A DNA stretch of 64,000 nt from Nematopogon swammerdamellus (lineage: Eukaryota > Arthropoda > Insecta > Lepidoptera > Adelidae), in assembly GCA_946902875.1 (NCBI GenBank), contig OX336336.1:27111558-27175557 (forward strand), read 5' to 3'. The number at the start of each line of letters is the position of its first letter. The first letter of the stretch is position 1. This document shows positions 1 to 10,925 of the stretch, one piece after another. Both the position numbers and the translations under genes were made by a program. The notes beneath the pieces were generated by a model, which worked only from the letters and a program-made list of their open reading frames with translations, did no database searches and was not told the DNA's origin.

Positions 1-240
1 ATTTGGTTTTTAACCGACTTCAAAAAAGGAGGAGGTTCTATGTTCGGCTGTATGTATTTTTTTTTATGTATGTTCAGCAATATCTTCCCCAATTGTGAAC
101 CGATTTCGATGATTCTTTTTGTGTTCGGTTCAGTCTAGCTCCAAGGTGGTCCCATTTTTTTTTGGTCAAGATCGGATTGGAAAGCGAGGCGGAATCGCGA
201 GGCCGAAGGCCGAGCGATTCCGCCGAGTACATTAATAGCA
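1..240 (+). repeat. Dispersed insect repeat (CCGACTTCAAAAAAGGAGGAGG type)
   Basis: The window opens inside a repeat that starts with a CCGACTTCAAAAAAGGAGG motif, continues through 'gaaccgatttcgatgattctt' and 'gtggtcccat..tttggtcaag', and ends in a GCGAGGCCGAAGGCCGAGC hairpin-like motif. A second copy of the first part lies at 49345-49490 inside the proteasome gene. I recognise this as a common lepidopteran repeat, but do not know its class. No coding content seen. Confidence 0.6.
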
Positions 241-275
241 AATAAAAATTACTAAAAAAACTGTGAAATAAAAAA

Positions 276-459
276 CTATTTAAAAAAATACAAAAACCGC
301 CTTCAAAAATGTATGAAATAAAAAAAAAACGAACCTTAGAGTTGAAGGCGGTGGTGCTAAAGCAAGCAAAAATAACCGACCGCCTTCAACTCTAGGGTTC
401 GATTTTTATTTTTTTATTTCATACATTTTTGAAGGCGGTTTTTATATTTTTATAAATAG
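276..459. repeat. Fold-back inverted repeat
   Basis: Left arm about 276-352 and right arm about 379-459 are near-perfect reverse complements around a 26-nt centre. Each arm also carries its own short inverted motif (ACCGCCTTCAA near one end, TTGAAGGCGGT near the other). No open reading frame of interest. It could form a long hairpin if transcribed. Confidence 0.75.
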
Positions 460-799
460 TTTTTTTCTTGAAGTTTTTATTATGATCCGTATGTGTAGGA
501 TTATCAGCATATGTCAGGATTTGTCCTGACAATCTCTTTGGACATTTCAGGATTTTTAGGCTCTTGTCATTGGAGGCGGATTGCGGCCGGATTTTGCAAC
601 TGTCAGGATTTTTCGATTTTTCAATGAAGTACAGCAAATTTTTTAATAATTTTTTTTTTATTAGAAATTTATACACACGGTTATGTTATTTATTAATAAT
701 TAGAGCAAATTACACAGCACAATAAACTTAAACAGAAACATAATCATCTTTACCCACAAATTTGGTAATATTAGGCAAATTAAGTAAGCATTTAAATAA

Positions 800-1030
800 G
801 GCCATCATATTAAGGCCTTTGCTGTGGAAACACTTGGCGTGTGGTCACCCGACGCAAGGACTTTCGGAAACGTCCTAGGAAAGCTCCTTATTGATAAGTC
901 TGGTGACCGACGCGCCAAGTCTTTCTTTTTTCAGCAAATAGGCCTAGCCATTCAAAGGGGCAACGCAGCCAGCGTATTGGGTACTGTGGCGGAGTCGGAG
1001 GAATTGGACGAAGTTTTTTACTTACAGTAA
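800..1030 (+). pseudogene. C-terminal fragment of a retroelement-type protein
   Basis: The frame is open from 800 and ends at TAA 1028-1030. The readable part runs AFAVETLGVWSPDARTF, then a GDRRAKSFFFQQ segment, then LAIQRGNAASVLGT, and stops after a short acidic tail. From memory, the 'GD-RA---QRISIAIQRGNAAS' pattern recurs as the C-terminus of repeat-encoded, RT-associated proteins in animal genomes. No upstream RT domain is present, so this is a decayed fragment. Element class not identified. Confidence 0.4.
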
Positions 1031-2570
1031 TCTTAAATGTTAGTTTTTAGTTTTTCTTTATTTATTTATTAGGTTAATTTTATCAGTGTTATACATTTGT
1101 TAGTTAGGTTTTAATTATTTAGTTATTAGAATTTACAATAGCATTTGAGACTAGTTGAGTAAGCATTACATATAGATTTTTGCCATCTTTGGGTGGCGTT
1201 TGAGTTGAAATGAAATGAAGATTGAAAATTGAGTTGAAACGGAGTTCGATAGTTTGCAACAAAATGTCAGGACTTTTCTATAGAAAGGCTTTTTGTCAGG
1301 ACGTTTAAATTTTCCATCTGGTAGGTGTCCCTCCCAATATATTTGCAGTTAGTAAATGGAAACACCTTATAATGAATAGGCCTCCAGTAGATAAATCTCT
1401 AAACGTAGCAAGGCACGGTGGTGCGTGTGGCTCTTTTGAAGTTAAGATAATTAAAACAGATTACTGAGACATAGGACTTGAGACGGATTTCTAGGTAAAG
1501 CTTTTAATATTTTCTAATAAAACTATCTAGAAATCCTTGTAAGAAACGTCAAACGGGTTCAAGCAATTCATTAGGAATCAATGTCAATATTAACAAAATC
1601 AAATCAAATCAAAGTGTTTGATGTTCAGACACATACAGATATCTAATAGCTATATTACAGATGCGTTATACATAAAATGAATGAATATAGTACTTATACT
1701 GTGGCCGCGAGATCGTGTATTTATTGGACACTGTCGCCTAAACTGGCTGTTTGGATTGAAAAATAGAACCCCATCCTATTAAAACTGTCCTGGCTTGGGA
1801 CAATGGCTTACTAGCTTTATATATACTGGCTTAAAAATCTGTCTACATGAAGCTAGTTTTACGAGCTTACTAGCACTGGCTTATTATCATGGCTTGAATA
1901 ACTGGCATCGTGTCACCCAGGCATAAGGCTGGTTTCATAGGGACATTGCATGGTCAAACCACTCGTACATTCGGGTATCTACTTATTTTAATCATAATTT
2001 AATTTAAATCATATAAACCTATAATATTAATAAATACTTATTCTAGTTTGTCTGTGCGCCGTGTGTGAGTGAGAGAGAGTGAGAATGTGTGGGGTGTGTG
2101 CGTGAATGTGTGCGTGTGTTGTGTACGTGTATGTGTAACAGACACGACAGACAGAGCAAAGACAGACAGAGAAACAGTTTTTTTAGTATACCAATTTTTT
2201 ATTTATAGGTTCATGTTTAGTTATATTTTGTTAGATAGATAGGTAAGTTTTGATTTAGGTTAGTTTTAGTTAAGTTCTTTTTGATATAAAATTTTCATAT
2301 TCTTTGTATAAATTGGTGTTCAATAAAGTAAAATTATCAAAAACGAATAAAAAAAAAACACACACAAGAGACGCTGCTTCTATTTTCCACACACATTGAT
2401 CGATCTACCTGTATGCGAATTCAAAAACGATTAGGGATTTCATATAAAAACAAAACTCGTAATTTATCTGCGGCTTAGACGATGCTAACCTGTTTTACAT
2501 CAACACAAACAGCTGGCTCATTTTATTTTATGACAAAGTAGAGTTTCATGAGAAGCCATTAGTTAAAATA
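1031..2570. other. No gene recognised; low-complexity and retroelement 3'-end-like sequence
   Basis: AT-rich DNA with no convincing ORF. Around 2050-2165 it is GT/GAGA-rich. At 2280-2365 a stretch containing AATAAAG is followed by an A-run and CA repeats, which resembles the 3' end of a retrotransposed transcript. Several short repeats of a 'ctggctta' motif lie at 1785-1910. Confidence 0.4.
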
Positions 2571-2821
2571 TATTTTTTTATTGAAACTGACACGGTTCCG
2601 ATTGGCTACATAACCTTTATCATCCGTGATGTCAGCCCATAACACCGGGTGACCTTGGTGCCACGTCAGTGCTTCCCTTCGGTCGTGCCGGCTACACTAA
2701 ACTGGACGGAAAACACAAACTATCTACATAGCCGTTTCGACCGACCTTTCATTCAGTGGGGTGGTATCAATCCGGTCGGGTTAAACCCTACCACCTAGAG
2801 TAATATAAGAAGCGAGTCATA
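2571..2821 (-). mobile_element. SINE-A copy, body plus poly(A) tail, 5' truncated
   Basis: The T-run and 'gaaactgacacgg' at the left are the reverse complement of the SINE-A 3' end, so the element is on the minus strand. It carries the conserved body blocks (gatgtcagcccataacaccgg, gtgccggctacac, gcggtggtatcaa..ccgg, taccacctag). It stops at about 2821, directly against the LINE that follows. Confidence 0.8.
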
Positions 2822-2822
2822 T

Positions 2823-4850
2823 AGTCTGGTACAGCCGGGCGCTGATTAAAATAAAGTCTGGTACAGCCGGGCGCTGATTAAAATAATTCGAGAAAAAACC
2901 AAGGTGCATGCTCGTTGGAAGCGTTTTCAGAATCCTGTAGATTACGATGAATTTTCGTTACTTAGAAATAGATTTCATCGAGTCGAGAAGGAATGTTACG
3001 GTAAATTCGTTAAACTAGCCCAAATTTTAATAAAAAAAGAGCCCAAAAAATTATGGTCGTACGTTAAATCAAAACGAGGAGGTTCAGCTTCAGCATACCC
3101 CGTTAGTTTGACTTACGGACAAACCTCACACTCTGAAGGCCCAGATATTGTCAATGGTTTTAATGCGTTTTTCCACAGTATGTTTAGCCAACCGAGCTCG
3201 ACGGCTCAACCTGTTGATGTAGACCTGCCGCTGCCCGCGCTTGGTGATCTCGGTCACATTCACACCTTAGTAATACTTCCAGAAATTGTATTAAAACTAC
3301 TACGTAATATTGATGCATCCAAAGGTGCTGGTAGTGACAGGGTTCACCCTCTATACATAGTTAAATGCGCCCATAATTTAGCTTACCCACTCAGTATATT
3401 ATTTAATAGATCACTCCACGAAGGAGTATGTCCTAAAATCTGGAAAGAAGCACATATCATACCAATTCATAAAAAGGGACCAAAAACTAAAATTGAAAAT
3501 TATAGGCCCATCTCGATTTTGAATACATTCAGCAAAATTTTCGAAAAGATAATTTATGACAACATCTATCCTATAATATCCCGTGGCGTAAGTGAGCATC
3601 AACATGGTTTTCTGAAACGACGTTCCACAACCACAAACCTAGCTCAATTTTCCCACTATGTGTTCCACCATATGGACAAAGGGAAACAGGTTGATGTGAT
3701 CTACACGGACTTTGAAAAGGCTTTTGACCGTGTGGATCATATCATTCTCTTGTCAAAACTAGACAGGCTTGGAATACATGGTGACTTGTTACGCTGGATC
3801 AAGTCGTACCTGTCGAATCGATCTCAAGCGGTGGTTCTTGGTGGATACAAATCTAACTTCGTAGGAATTCCTTCAGGAGTCCCCCAGGGATCGCATCTAG
3901 GCCCCTTGTTTTATAATGCCTATCTCTACGATATATACACTTGTTTTCAGCACGCTAAGAATCTCCTTTACGCTGACGATACTAAAATATATCTGGAGAT
4001 GGGTAATGTTACGGACTGTACAAGGTTGCAAAGTGATTTGGATCGTCTTTCGCGGTACTACAAACAAAACAGAATTACAGTAAATATAAACAAATGTCAG
4101 ATAATAACTTTCACACGTAGCAAATGCCCTATCGAATTTAAGTACACAATTGACGACGCTCCACTCGAAAGAGTCAAGCTTGTTCGAGATCTTGGTGTTT
4201 ATCTAGACAGCAAATTAACCCTTGGGGAACACAATGACATAATAACGAATAAAGCCTTTAAAAATCTTGGATTTGTGCTGCGTGTGAGTCAATCCTTCAC
4301 AGATCTAACCTGCACAAAATCGATATATTTTGCATACGTTCGAAGCGTCCTTGAATATGCTAGTAATGTATGGTCCCCGCAATACAAGGTATATAAAGAA
4401 AAAATCGAACATATTCAAGAACGCTTCATCAAACATATTAATTACCGCGAGAGGCGATCGTTTCCCTCCTACTTTGACAGCTGTAAACACTACAAAATGT
4501 TACCCCTCGAAGACAGGAGATCTCTGCTGGACATGTTGCTGCTCCACGACGTGGTGCGAGGAACTGTGGACTCTCCGGCTCTGGTGGAGATACTTGGGCT
4601 GCACGTGCCCGGTCGACGCACACGTCACACCGCTGCCTACCTATATAGTGTACCCCCGTGCCGCACGAACTATTCCCAAAACTCTGTCCTCACTCGTTTA
4701 GCCAGAACATACAATAGAGACTTTAGCAACATTGATCCCTATCTCCATAACAAATCGATATTTAAGAAGCACATAGTGTCTGGAATTTTAAACCCGACGT
4801 ACGACTAGGGCAAGAAATAAATAAAAAAAAAATAAAAAAAATAATAATAA
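2823..4850 (+). mobile_element. 5'-truncated jockey-like non-LTR retrotransposon
   Basis: The element contains most of an RT ORF (2850-4808) and a short A-rich 3' end followed by AAT repeats. The apurinic endonuclease half is absent. At the 5' end a 32-bp stretch occurs twice in tandem (2823-2854 and 2855-2886). The second copy reads in frame into the ORF as WYSRALIKIIREKTK, so truncation happened inside coding sequence and the duplicated piece is out of frame. Clade assignment (jockey/CR1-like) rests on RT motif style only. Confidence 0.85.
2850..4808 (+). CDS. Reverse transcriptase ORF of truncated LINE
   Basis: The frame is open from 2850; the first start-type codons (GTG 2904) are probably fortuitous because the true N-terminus is missing. 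Counting from 2904, RT motifs occur in order: KKGPKTKIENYRPISIL (about 190-206), QHGFLKRRST (233-242), YTDFEKAFDRVDH with the first catalytic Asp (267-279), SGVPQGSHLGPL (324-335) and the YADD box (356-359), then DLGVYLD in the thumb region. A C-terminal VRSVLEYASNVWSP..IQERF domain is typical of jockey/CR1-type LINEs. No stop codon or frameshift across about 650 codons suggests a young insertion, but without the endonuclease it cannot mobilise itself. Confidence 0.9.
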   Translation, partial: NKVWYSRALIKIIREKTKVHARWKRFQNPVDYDEFSLLRNRFHRVEKECYGKFVKLAQILIKKEPKKLWSYVKSKRGGSASAYPVSLTYGQTSHSEGPDIVNGFNAFFHSMFSQPSSTAQPVDVDLPLPALGDLGHIHTLVILPEIVLKLLRNIDASKGAGSDRVHPLYIVKCAHNLAYPLSILFNRSLHEGVCPKIWKEAHIIPIHKKGPKTKIENYRPISILNTFSKIFEKIIYDNIYPIISRGVSEHQHGFLKRRSTTTNLAQFSHYVFHHMDKGKQVDVIYTDFEKAFDRVDHIILLSKLDRLGIHGDLLRWIKSYLSNRSQAVVLGGYKSNFVGIPSGVPQGSHLGPLFYNAYLYDIYTCFQHAKNLLYADDTKIYLEMGNVTDCTRLQSDLDRLSRYYKQNRITVNINKCQIITFTRSKCPIEFKYTIDDAPLERVKLVRDLGVYLDSKLTLGEHNDIITNKAFKNLGFVLRVSQSFTDLTCTKSIYFAYVRSVLEYASNVWSPQYKVYKEKIEHIQERFIKHINYRERRSFPSYFDSCKHYKMLPLEDRRSLLDMLLLHDVVRGTVDSPALVEILGLHVPGRRTRHTAAYLYSVPPCRTNYSQNSVLTRLARTYNRDFSNIDPYLHNKSIFKKHIVSGILNPTYD

Positions 4851-4990
4851 TAATAATCACACACACACACTCTCTCCTACACACACACACCCTCACCCTC
4901 TCACACACGCACACACCCTTACACACATACACACACACCCTCACACACACCCTCACACACACACACCCTCACACACACACACCCTGGTAG
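4838..4990. repeat. AAT then CA-rich microsatellite
   Basis: AAT repeats continue into about 130 bp of interrupted CACACA/CTCACACA tracts immediately after the LINE. This looks like expansion of the retrotransposon tail. Confidence 0.85.
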
Positions 4991-5206
4991 CTAAAAATAT
5001 TTATTGCAAAATATATTGTTGTAAAAATGTGTTAATTTCATCCTTTGTTTTGTTTAGTACCCATGCATCTGTCTGTATGTAGAACAAAATACGGTTCTAA
5101 TCAGTGAAATCTATAATTTGCTTTGTTTTTTGTATAAATAATGTTAGTTATATTCTAAATGTAATGCTGTTGATTTCGTTAACATTAAATAAATAAATAT
5201 TCCTTA
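4991..5206. other. LINE 3'-UTR-like stretch, no gene
   Basis: AT-rich sequence ending in AAATAAATAAATA at about 5187-5200, as in insect LINE tails. It may be the real 3' UTR of the element above or of a different one. Confidence 0.35.
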
Positions 5207-5285
5207 GTCGCCTTTTACGACATACACGGGGAGAGATGCAGTGGGGCTATTCTTTTAAAGTACCGGCCCCACACGGTACGGTACA
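5207..5285 (-). mobile_element. SINE-A 'GTACCGTGTGGGGC' head fragment
   Basis: Contains cttagtcgccttttacgac, the catacacggggagagatgcag block and the ccggccccacacggtac end. This is the reverse complement of the third SINE-A head type (compare 19560-19640 and 37470-37550). It is a fragment without the body. Confidence 0.7.
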
Positions 5286-5409
5286 GATATATTTCATATG
5301 GCGAGAAATAAAAATATTCATTCTAATCGTGCTGTATGTGGAGACTGGCCTGCTTCATGTGGCAATGTAGAGGGTATATAACTTCATACAATTTCACATT
5401 AAAAAAAAA

Positions 5410-5728
5410 AAATCACTTTCTCTAGGAATCCTGACTGTACCTTCCTTGTATATATACAAAGTTATATGCTATGTTCGTGAAAATATCCACAAATTCGAAC
5501 AAAATAATGTGAATCACAGCTACAAGACAAGGAATGGAGACAAATTAAAGTCAGTGACACATCGGCTAACCTTAGCTGAGAGGGACCCGAACATTATCGG
5601 TCCAAAATTTTACGAAAAACTTCCGATACAAAAAAAGGTGAAAGTAGTGACAGAAAGTTCCAGTCCCAAGTGAAGCAAAAATGCTGTTGGATAAATGTAT
5701 CTATGATGTAAACGAATATCTTAATTAA
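5410..5728 (+). pseudogene. LINE C-terminal fragment, frameshifted
   Basis: Translation gives GILTVPSLYIYKVICYV, then a HSYKTRNGDKLK / HRLTLAERDPNIIGP segment. A second frame takes over near 5668 and gives MLLDKCIYDVNEYLN before TAA at about 5726. This is the C-terminal layout I associate with a lepidopteran LINE. At least one frameshift separates the two halves. Confidence 0.6.
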
Positions 5729-5999
5729 GATGCCAGAATTAATGTTAAAATTTATTATTACAATCATGTAAATTGACCACATTTACACTATGTACTTGTA
5801 GGAACACGAAAAATAACTGACATAGCATACTAATCCCTGTGAAACAAATATAATTGTGAACAGTGTGTTTTTTATGACGAAATAAACAAACATTAAACGT
5901 TAAACATGAAACATAAACATAAACATGAATTGCTGCATCTGTCATCATAATTCATAAATCAGCACATACGTGTCTAGGCAGTGTCTATAACACACGTAA

Positions 6000-6066
6000 T
6001 GCGTCTAAAATCTGTCGCGAACACATCTTCAATGGCTGAAAAAGACCCTGACGTGATCGGACCCAT
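6000..6066 (+). pseudogene. Second LINE C-terminal fragment cut by a SINE
   Basis: The frame reads MRLKSVANTSSMAEKDPDVIGP, which matches the LKSVTHRLTLAERDPNIIGP stretch of the fragment at 5410-5728. Homology stops where SINE-B sequence starts. Confidence 0.5.
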
Positions 6067-6292
6067 AGGTCCCTTCCCTTGCTCATTACTAGGTGAGTTG
6101 GTATCACCTTTCTGAATGTATTAATATGGCCGCATAGCAGCGTCGTCCGTGTTCTCTAGCGCAGCATAACCAGCAATGCAAAAGGGAAGTCTCCGGTATG
6201 GCACTTACCTTCCCGCAGGTGATACTGGCTGGTCCGAGCATGTTGGCTGACCTCTCTGACTCAGCCACCCAAATCGGATAACGAAAAAAAGA
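6067..6292 (+). mobile_element. SINE-B body and tail
   Basis: Starts at 'ggtcccttcccttgc' and carries the SINE-B landmarks gcatagcagc, 'agtctccggtatggcac', 'ggtgatactggctggtc' and a final gactcagccaccca..cggat with a short A-run. The tRNA-like head is missing. Diverged compared with other copies. Confidence 0.7.
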
Positions 6293-6435
6293 ATTGATTC
6301 GTATAGGCTCTTAGCGCGAATCGTTAGGCCTTCTCAGCGAAAGAGGAAATGTCGATTCTTACTTTAAGGACTATCTCTAAGAGCTCCACTAATTTGTTAA
6401 TTTGTTATGTTAGTGTCTTACAGTAGAATGTTTGT

Positions 6436-6560
6436 CAGTCTCGGTAGCTCGATGGCGTCATGGCTCGATGTTCGATTGTGAAATTAAGCACACACGAGCG
6501 CGGTGATAACTGGGATGGGTGGTAGTCGACCGTTGGGTCTGGTCCTGATTCCACCTGATA
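6436..6560 (+). mobile_element. Degenerate SINE-A composite head
   Basis: A 'gtctcggtagctcgatgg' start (A-box-like), then 'gaaattaagcacac', 'aactgggatgggtgg' (5S-like) and 'ccgttgggtctgg..gattcca' (B-box-like) follow the order of the composite head at 57502-57631 but with many changes. It abuts the minisatellite that starts at about 6561. Confidence 0.5.
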
Positions 6561-8822
6561 CATGACACCGCGGTAGGTACATGTGCTATGCCATTTAAAC
6601 GTTGAGTGGACACCACGGTAGGTACGTGCTATGCCATTTAAACTTTACGTGGACACCACGGTAGTTACATGCTATGTCACGTCACGTCGACACCACGGTA
6701 GGTACATGCTATGCGATTTAAACTTCACGTGAACACCACGGTAGGTACATGCTATGCAATTTAAACGTTACGTGGACACCAAGGTAGGTACGTGCTATGC
6801 CATTTAAACGTTACGTGGACACCACGGTAGGTACTTGCTATGCCATTTAAACGTTGAGTGGACACCACGGTAGGTACGTGCTATGTCATTTAAACGTTAC
6901 GTGGACACCACGGTAGTTACATGCTATGTCATTTAAACGTTACGTAGAAACCGCAGTACGTACGCGCTACGCCATTTAAACGTTACGTCGACCCAGCGCG
7001 GTAGGTACTTGCTATGCCATTTAAACGTTGAGTGGACACCACGGTAGGTACTTGCTATGCCCTTTAAACGTTACGTGGACACCAAGGTAGGTACGTGCTA
7101 TGCCATTTAAACGTTACGTGGACACCACGGTAGTTACATGCTATGCCATTTAAACGTTGAGTGGACACCACGGTAGTTACGTGCTATGTCATTTAAACGT
7201 CACGTCGACACCACGGTAGGTACATGCTATGCCATTTAAAATTCACGTGAACACCACGGTAGGTACATGCTATGCCATTTAAACTTCACGTGAATACCAC
7301 GGTAGGTACATGCTATGCCATTTAAATGTTGAGTGGACACCACGGTAGGTACGTGCTATGCCATTTAAACTTTACGTGGACACCACGGTAGTTACATGCT
7401 ATGTCACGTCACGTCGACACCACGGTAGGTACATGCTATGCGATTTAAACTTCACGTGAACACCACGGTAGGTACATGCTATGCAATTTAAACGTTACGT
7501 GGACACCAAGGTAGGTACGTGCTATGCCATTTAAACGTTACGTGGACACCACGGTAGGTACTTGCTATGCCATTTAAACGTTGAGTGGACACCACGGTAG
7601 GTACGTGCTATGCCATTAAACGTTACGTGGACACCACGGTAGGTACGTGCTATGCCATTTAAACGTTACGTGGACACCACGGTAGTTACATGCTATGTCA
7701 TTTAAACGTTACGTAGAAACCGCAGTACGTACGCACTACGCCATTTAAACGTTACGTCGACCCAGCGCGGTAGGTTCTTGCTATGCCATTTAAACGTTGA
7801 GTGGACACCACGGTAGGTACTTGCTATGCCATTTAAACGTTACGTGGACACCAAGGTAGGTACGTGCTATGCCATTTAAACGTTACGTGGACACCACGGT
7901 AGTTACATGCTATGCCATTTAAACGTTGAGTGGACACCACGGTAGTTACGTGCTATGTCATTTAAACGTCACGTCGACGCCACGGTAGGTACATGCTATG
8001 CCATTTAAACTTCACGTGAACACCACGGTAGGTACATGCTATGCCATTTAAACTTCACGTGAATACCACGGTAGGTACATGCTATGCCATTTAAACGTTG
8101 AGTGGACACCACGATAGGTACGTGCTATGCCATTTAAACGTTACGTGGACACCAAGGTAGGTACTTGCTATGCCATTTAAACGTTGAGTGGACACCACGG
8201 TAGGTACTACGTGCTATGTCATTTAAACGTTACGTCGACACCACGGTAGGTACATGCTATGCCATTTAAACTTCACGTGAACACCACAGTAGGTACATGC
8301 TATGCCATTTAAACTTCACGTGAATACCACGGTAGGTACATGCTATGCCATTTAAACGTTGAGTGGACACCACGGTAGGTACGTGCTATGCCATTTAAAC
8401 GTTACGTGGACACCAAGGTAGGTACTTGCTATGCCATTTAAACGTTGAGTGGACACCACAGTAGGTACTACGTGCTATGTCATTTAAACGTTACGTCGAC
8501 ACCACGGTAGGTACATGCTATGCCATTTAAACTTCACGTGAACACCACAGTAAGTACATGCTATGCCATTTAAACGTTACGTGGACACCAAGGTAGGTAC
8601 GTGCTATGCCATTTAAACGTTACGTGGACACCACGGTAGGTACTTGCTATGCCATTTAAACGTTGAGTGGACACCACGGTAGGTACTACGTGCTATGTCA
8701 TTTAAACGTTACGTAGAAACCGCAGTACGTACGCGCTATACGCCATTTAAACGTTACGTCGACCCAGCGCGGTAGGTACGAGCTATGCCATTTAAACGTT
8801 GAGTGGACACCACAGTAGGTGC
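6561..8822. repeat. 43-bp-unit minisatellite with higher-order structure
   Basis: About 52 tandem units of roughly 43 bp, each built as (C/G)GTAGGTAC-TGCTATGCCATTTAAA then CGTTACGTGGACACCA or variants (CGTTGAGTGG, CTTCACGTGAA, CGTCGACCCAGCG). Variant order repeats: the block beginning near 6601 recurs near 7328 (period 727 bp, about 17 units), and a 6-unit block of 261 bp recurs from 8100 at 8361. No open reading frame is maintained. The CTTCACGTGAA variant contains a CACGTG E-box. Confidence 0.95.
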
Positions 8823-9126
8823 GTCATATACCAGTTGTCTAAAAGTTATCTAGAATAAGTAACAAAGGAAGGGTCTTCATTAAAAGTATCAATTAATGTT
8901 GACAATTTAACTCCCTAGCTACACCATCGCTTATCCATTTGTGCAGTCGTAAATACAGGGTGGAAGGGTCAGCGAGGGCTCGGGTCAAAGTTTCAACAGA
9001 ACAAGTAAAAGGTCGAAGGGAACGTATCTGAAAGGACAAGAAAGAGTTCTAAAGGGTAGAACGCTTTTCATACTTTGCACACAATTTAAATGGTCTCCAA
9101 CTTATTACAAGTAATATATTTGTAAT
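8823..9126. other. No feature recognised
   Basis: About 300 bp of AT-rich sequence between the minisatellite and the next repeat. I see no ORF, RNA or repeat structure I can support. Confidence 0.4.
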
Positions 9127-9650
9127 TCGGTTTCCGTATCCCGTACGGAAGCCTATTACTAAGCCTCCGCCGTCTATCTGTCTGTCCGTCCGTCTGTCCG
9201 TCCGAGGGCTGTATCTCTTGAATCGTAATAGGTAGCCCGTTGAAATTTTCACAGAATATGTGTTATGATGGCGGATATAACAATAAATAATAACAAATCG
9301 AAAAAGTAAAAAATTAAGGGGGGTTCCCATACAACAAACGTGCAATAAAATCGATTAGTCACGCTACTGAATAATAGATGGCGCCACAGGCTTTTATACA
9401 TTGCATTGCTGAAAGACAAAAGATAGCCGCTCAATTGCCAACGACCTCATTGAGGTGCTGTCATTTTCCCACCGTCAATTTCCATCGACCTCATTGAGGC
9501 TTCTCTCCGATCGTCCTACATATCATCCAAATTAAAATTCGAAGACCATGCCACCTGAGCGGATAGGCGTAGGCGGATATTATTGATAGCGAATAGATAC
9601 GGAAACCTCAGTGCGCGAGTAAAACTCGAACTTGACAGATTTTATGTTCT
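9127..9650. repeat. Repeat-C copy (TTCCGTA ... TACGGAAACC type)
   Basis: Left end 'ggtttccgtatcccgtacgg' with a CTGTCCGTCCGTCTGTCCG tract, then 'ggctgtatctcttgaa-cgtaataggtagcccg', 'ggcggatataacaa', 'atagatggcgccac', and a right end 'gatacggaaacctcagtgcgcgag'. The ends are partly inverted (TTTCCGTATC / GATACGGAAACC). Many copies in this window share this layout. Class unknown; probably a non-autonomous element. Confidence 0.75.
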
Positions 9651-9996
9651 TTGGGCTTATGGCCCCTCTATCCATTTAAATTGTTCGAGGACAACCCCTG
9701 GCGGCGCCTGCCGGCCGCAGCGCGCGGAATTTTGATTGGCCACTTACGTAAAGGGACCATTTCAATTTTACGTAACCGCTTTGGAAGTGGTTGCCGCCTT
9801 TTGTACAATGTTTGAAGCTGTGGCGGTGGTGGCAAATAAATTTATTTCGTTAACTTTCGTTACTGTGAGTGGTGGTTTTCGATTTGTTAATTGATTGCAC
9901 TGTAAATTTCTATTTAATTTAAGATATTATTTCAAACTTTTCCATTATTATGTCATTTTCGAAGAGGCAACTTAATATTATAACATAATGAAATAA
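9651..9996. other. Unassigned; short GC-rich block
   Basis: Includes a GC-rich stretch at about 9695-9730 and two ACGTAA motifs around 9746-9775. No ORF or RNA fold identified. Confidence 0.3.
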
Positions 9997-10257
9997 TTTT
10001 TTTTTATGGAAACTGACACCATTGGCTACATCACCTACAACATCCGTGATGTCAGCCCATAACACCGGGTGAACTTGGTGCCTTGTCAGTGTTTCCCTTC
10101 GGTTGCGCCGGCTACACTGAGCTGGAAGGAAAACACAAACTATTGACATAGCCGTTTCGATCGACCTTTCATTCAGTGCGGTGGTATCAACCCGGGCGGG
10201 TTAAACCCTACCACCTAGTACTATTAAGAAGGGAGTCATATCCCTTAGTCGCCTTAT
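9997..10257 (-). mobile_element. SINE-A copy, minus strand
   Basis: T-run and 'atggaaactgacacc' at the left are the reversed tail; body blocks continue to 'taccacctagtactatt' and a short piece of the third head type (catatcccttagtcgcctt). Lacks the rest of the head. Confidence 0.8.
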
Positions 10258-10419
10258 TAGATAATTAATATTATTGTTGACGGGCTTCGACAAATTTTGC
10301 GTCAACATTTTCTTAACAAATTTTCATAGGAACATGCAGTGTGTTAGATTAGAACATCACGTTATTTTAAAGTAGATTAAATACAAAATTAAATTATTTC
10401 AATAATATAAAATTATATA

Positions 10420-10605
10420 AATTAACCGGTTCTCTAATGGAAAGATTTTCAGTACCGATTGGTACGCATCCGCGGTAAGTCCAGCGTGTAGGGGTGCAAT
10501 CCCTGCCCAGTGCGCGTGGTGCGAAGGTGGAAAGGGGACGGTGAGACCGCTCCTCCGAGCGCTGCTCCCCATGGAATAGGCGATAGAACACACTTAGAGA
10601 GCCGA
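10420..10605 (-). pseudogene. LINE family-1 C-terminal fragment
   Basis: On the minus strand the sequence matches the family-1 LINE tail seen more completely at 34985-35512 (VFYRLFHGE..SEE, TLDLPR.RTN, RFCRS). It is broken by indels and stops. Confidence 0.6.
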
Positions 10606-10769
10606 CTTCCCTACGGAGTTTATATTCTAGTTTTTATTTTTAGGTGATTTATACCTACATGCTTGTACGTATAATAGTATAGTATTTATGTTGTATACAT
10701 TGCCAGTTTTGATACTGAAATTGTGCTTTAGCCTTTCATTTTACTTTTTCCACGCACCAAAGTAGTCGA

Positions 10770-10925
10770 TATTGAACACCGGGTGGTTAAGCTCAAGTGG
10801 CAGTGGGCTGGACACGATAGCCGAAGGGACGACGACCGTTGGAGTAACCCTTGTCGCACACTGGCCGCGGCTGTGGACAGGAAAACGGAGAACGAGAATA
10901 CCACCCGCCAGGTGGGACGACGACA
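10770..10925 (+). pseudogene. LINE C-terminal fragment (KWQWAGH type)
   Basis: Reads VVKLKWQWAGHDSRRDDDRW and then needs a frame change to give the PARWDDDIKYVG motif. This is the C-terminus found in better shape at 61154-61400 (minus). Confidence 0.6.

Noticed and set aside
6561..8822. CRISPR-like array or satellite-encoded peptide
   Set aside because: Units are contiguous with no unique spacers, in a eukaryotic context, and no frame remains open across units.
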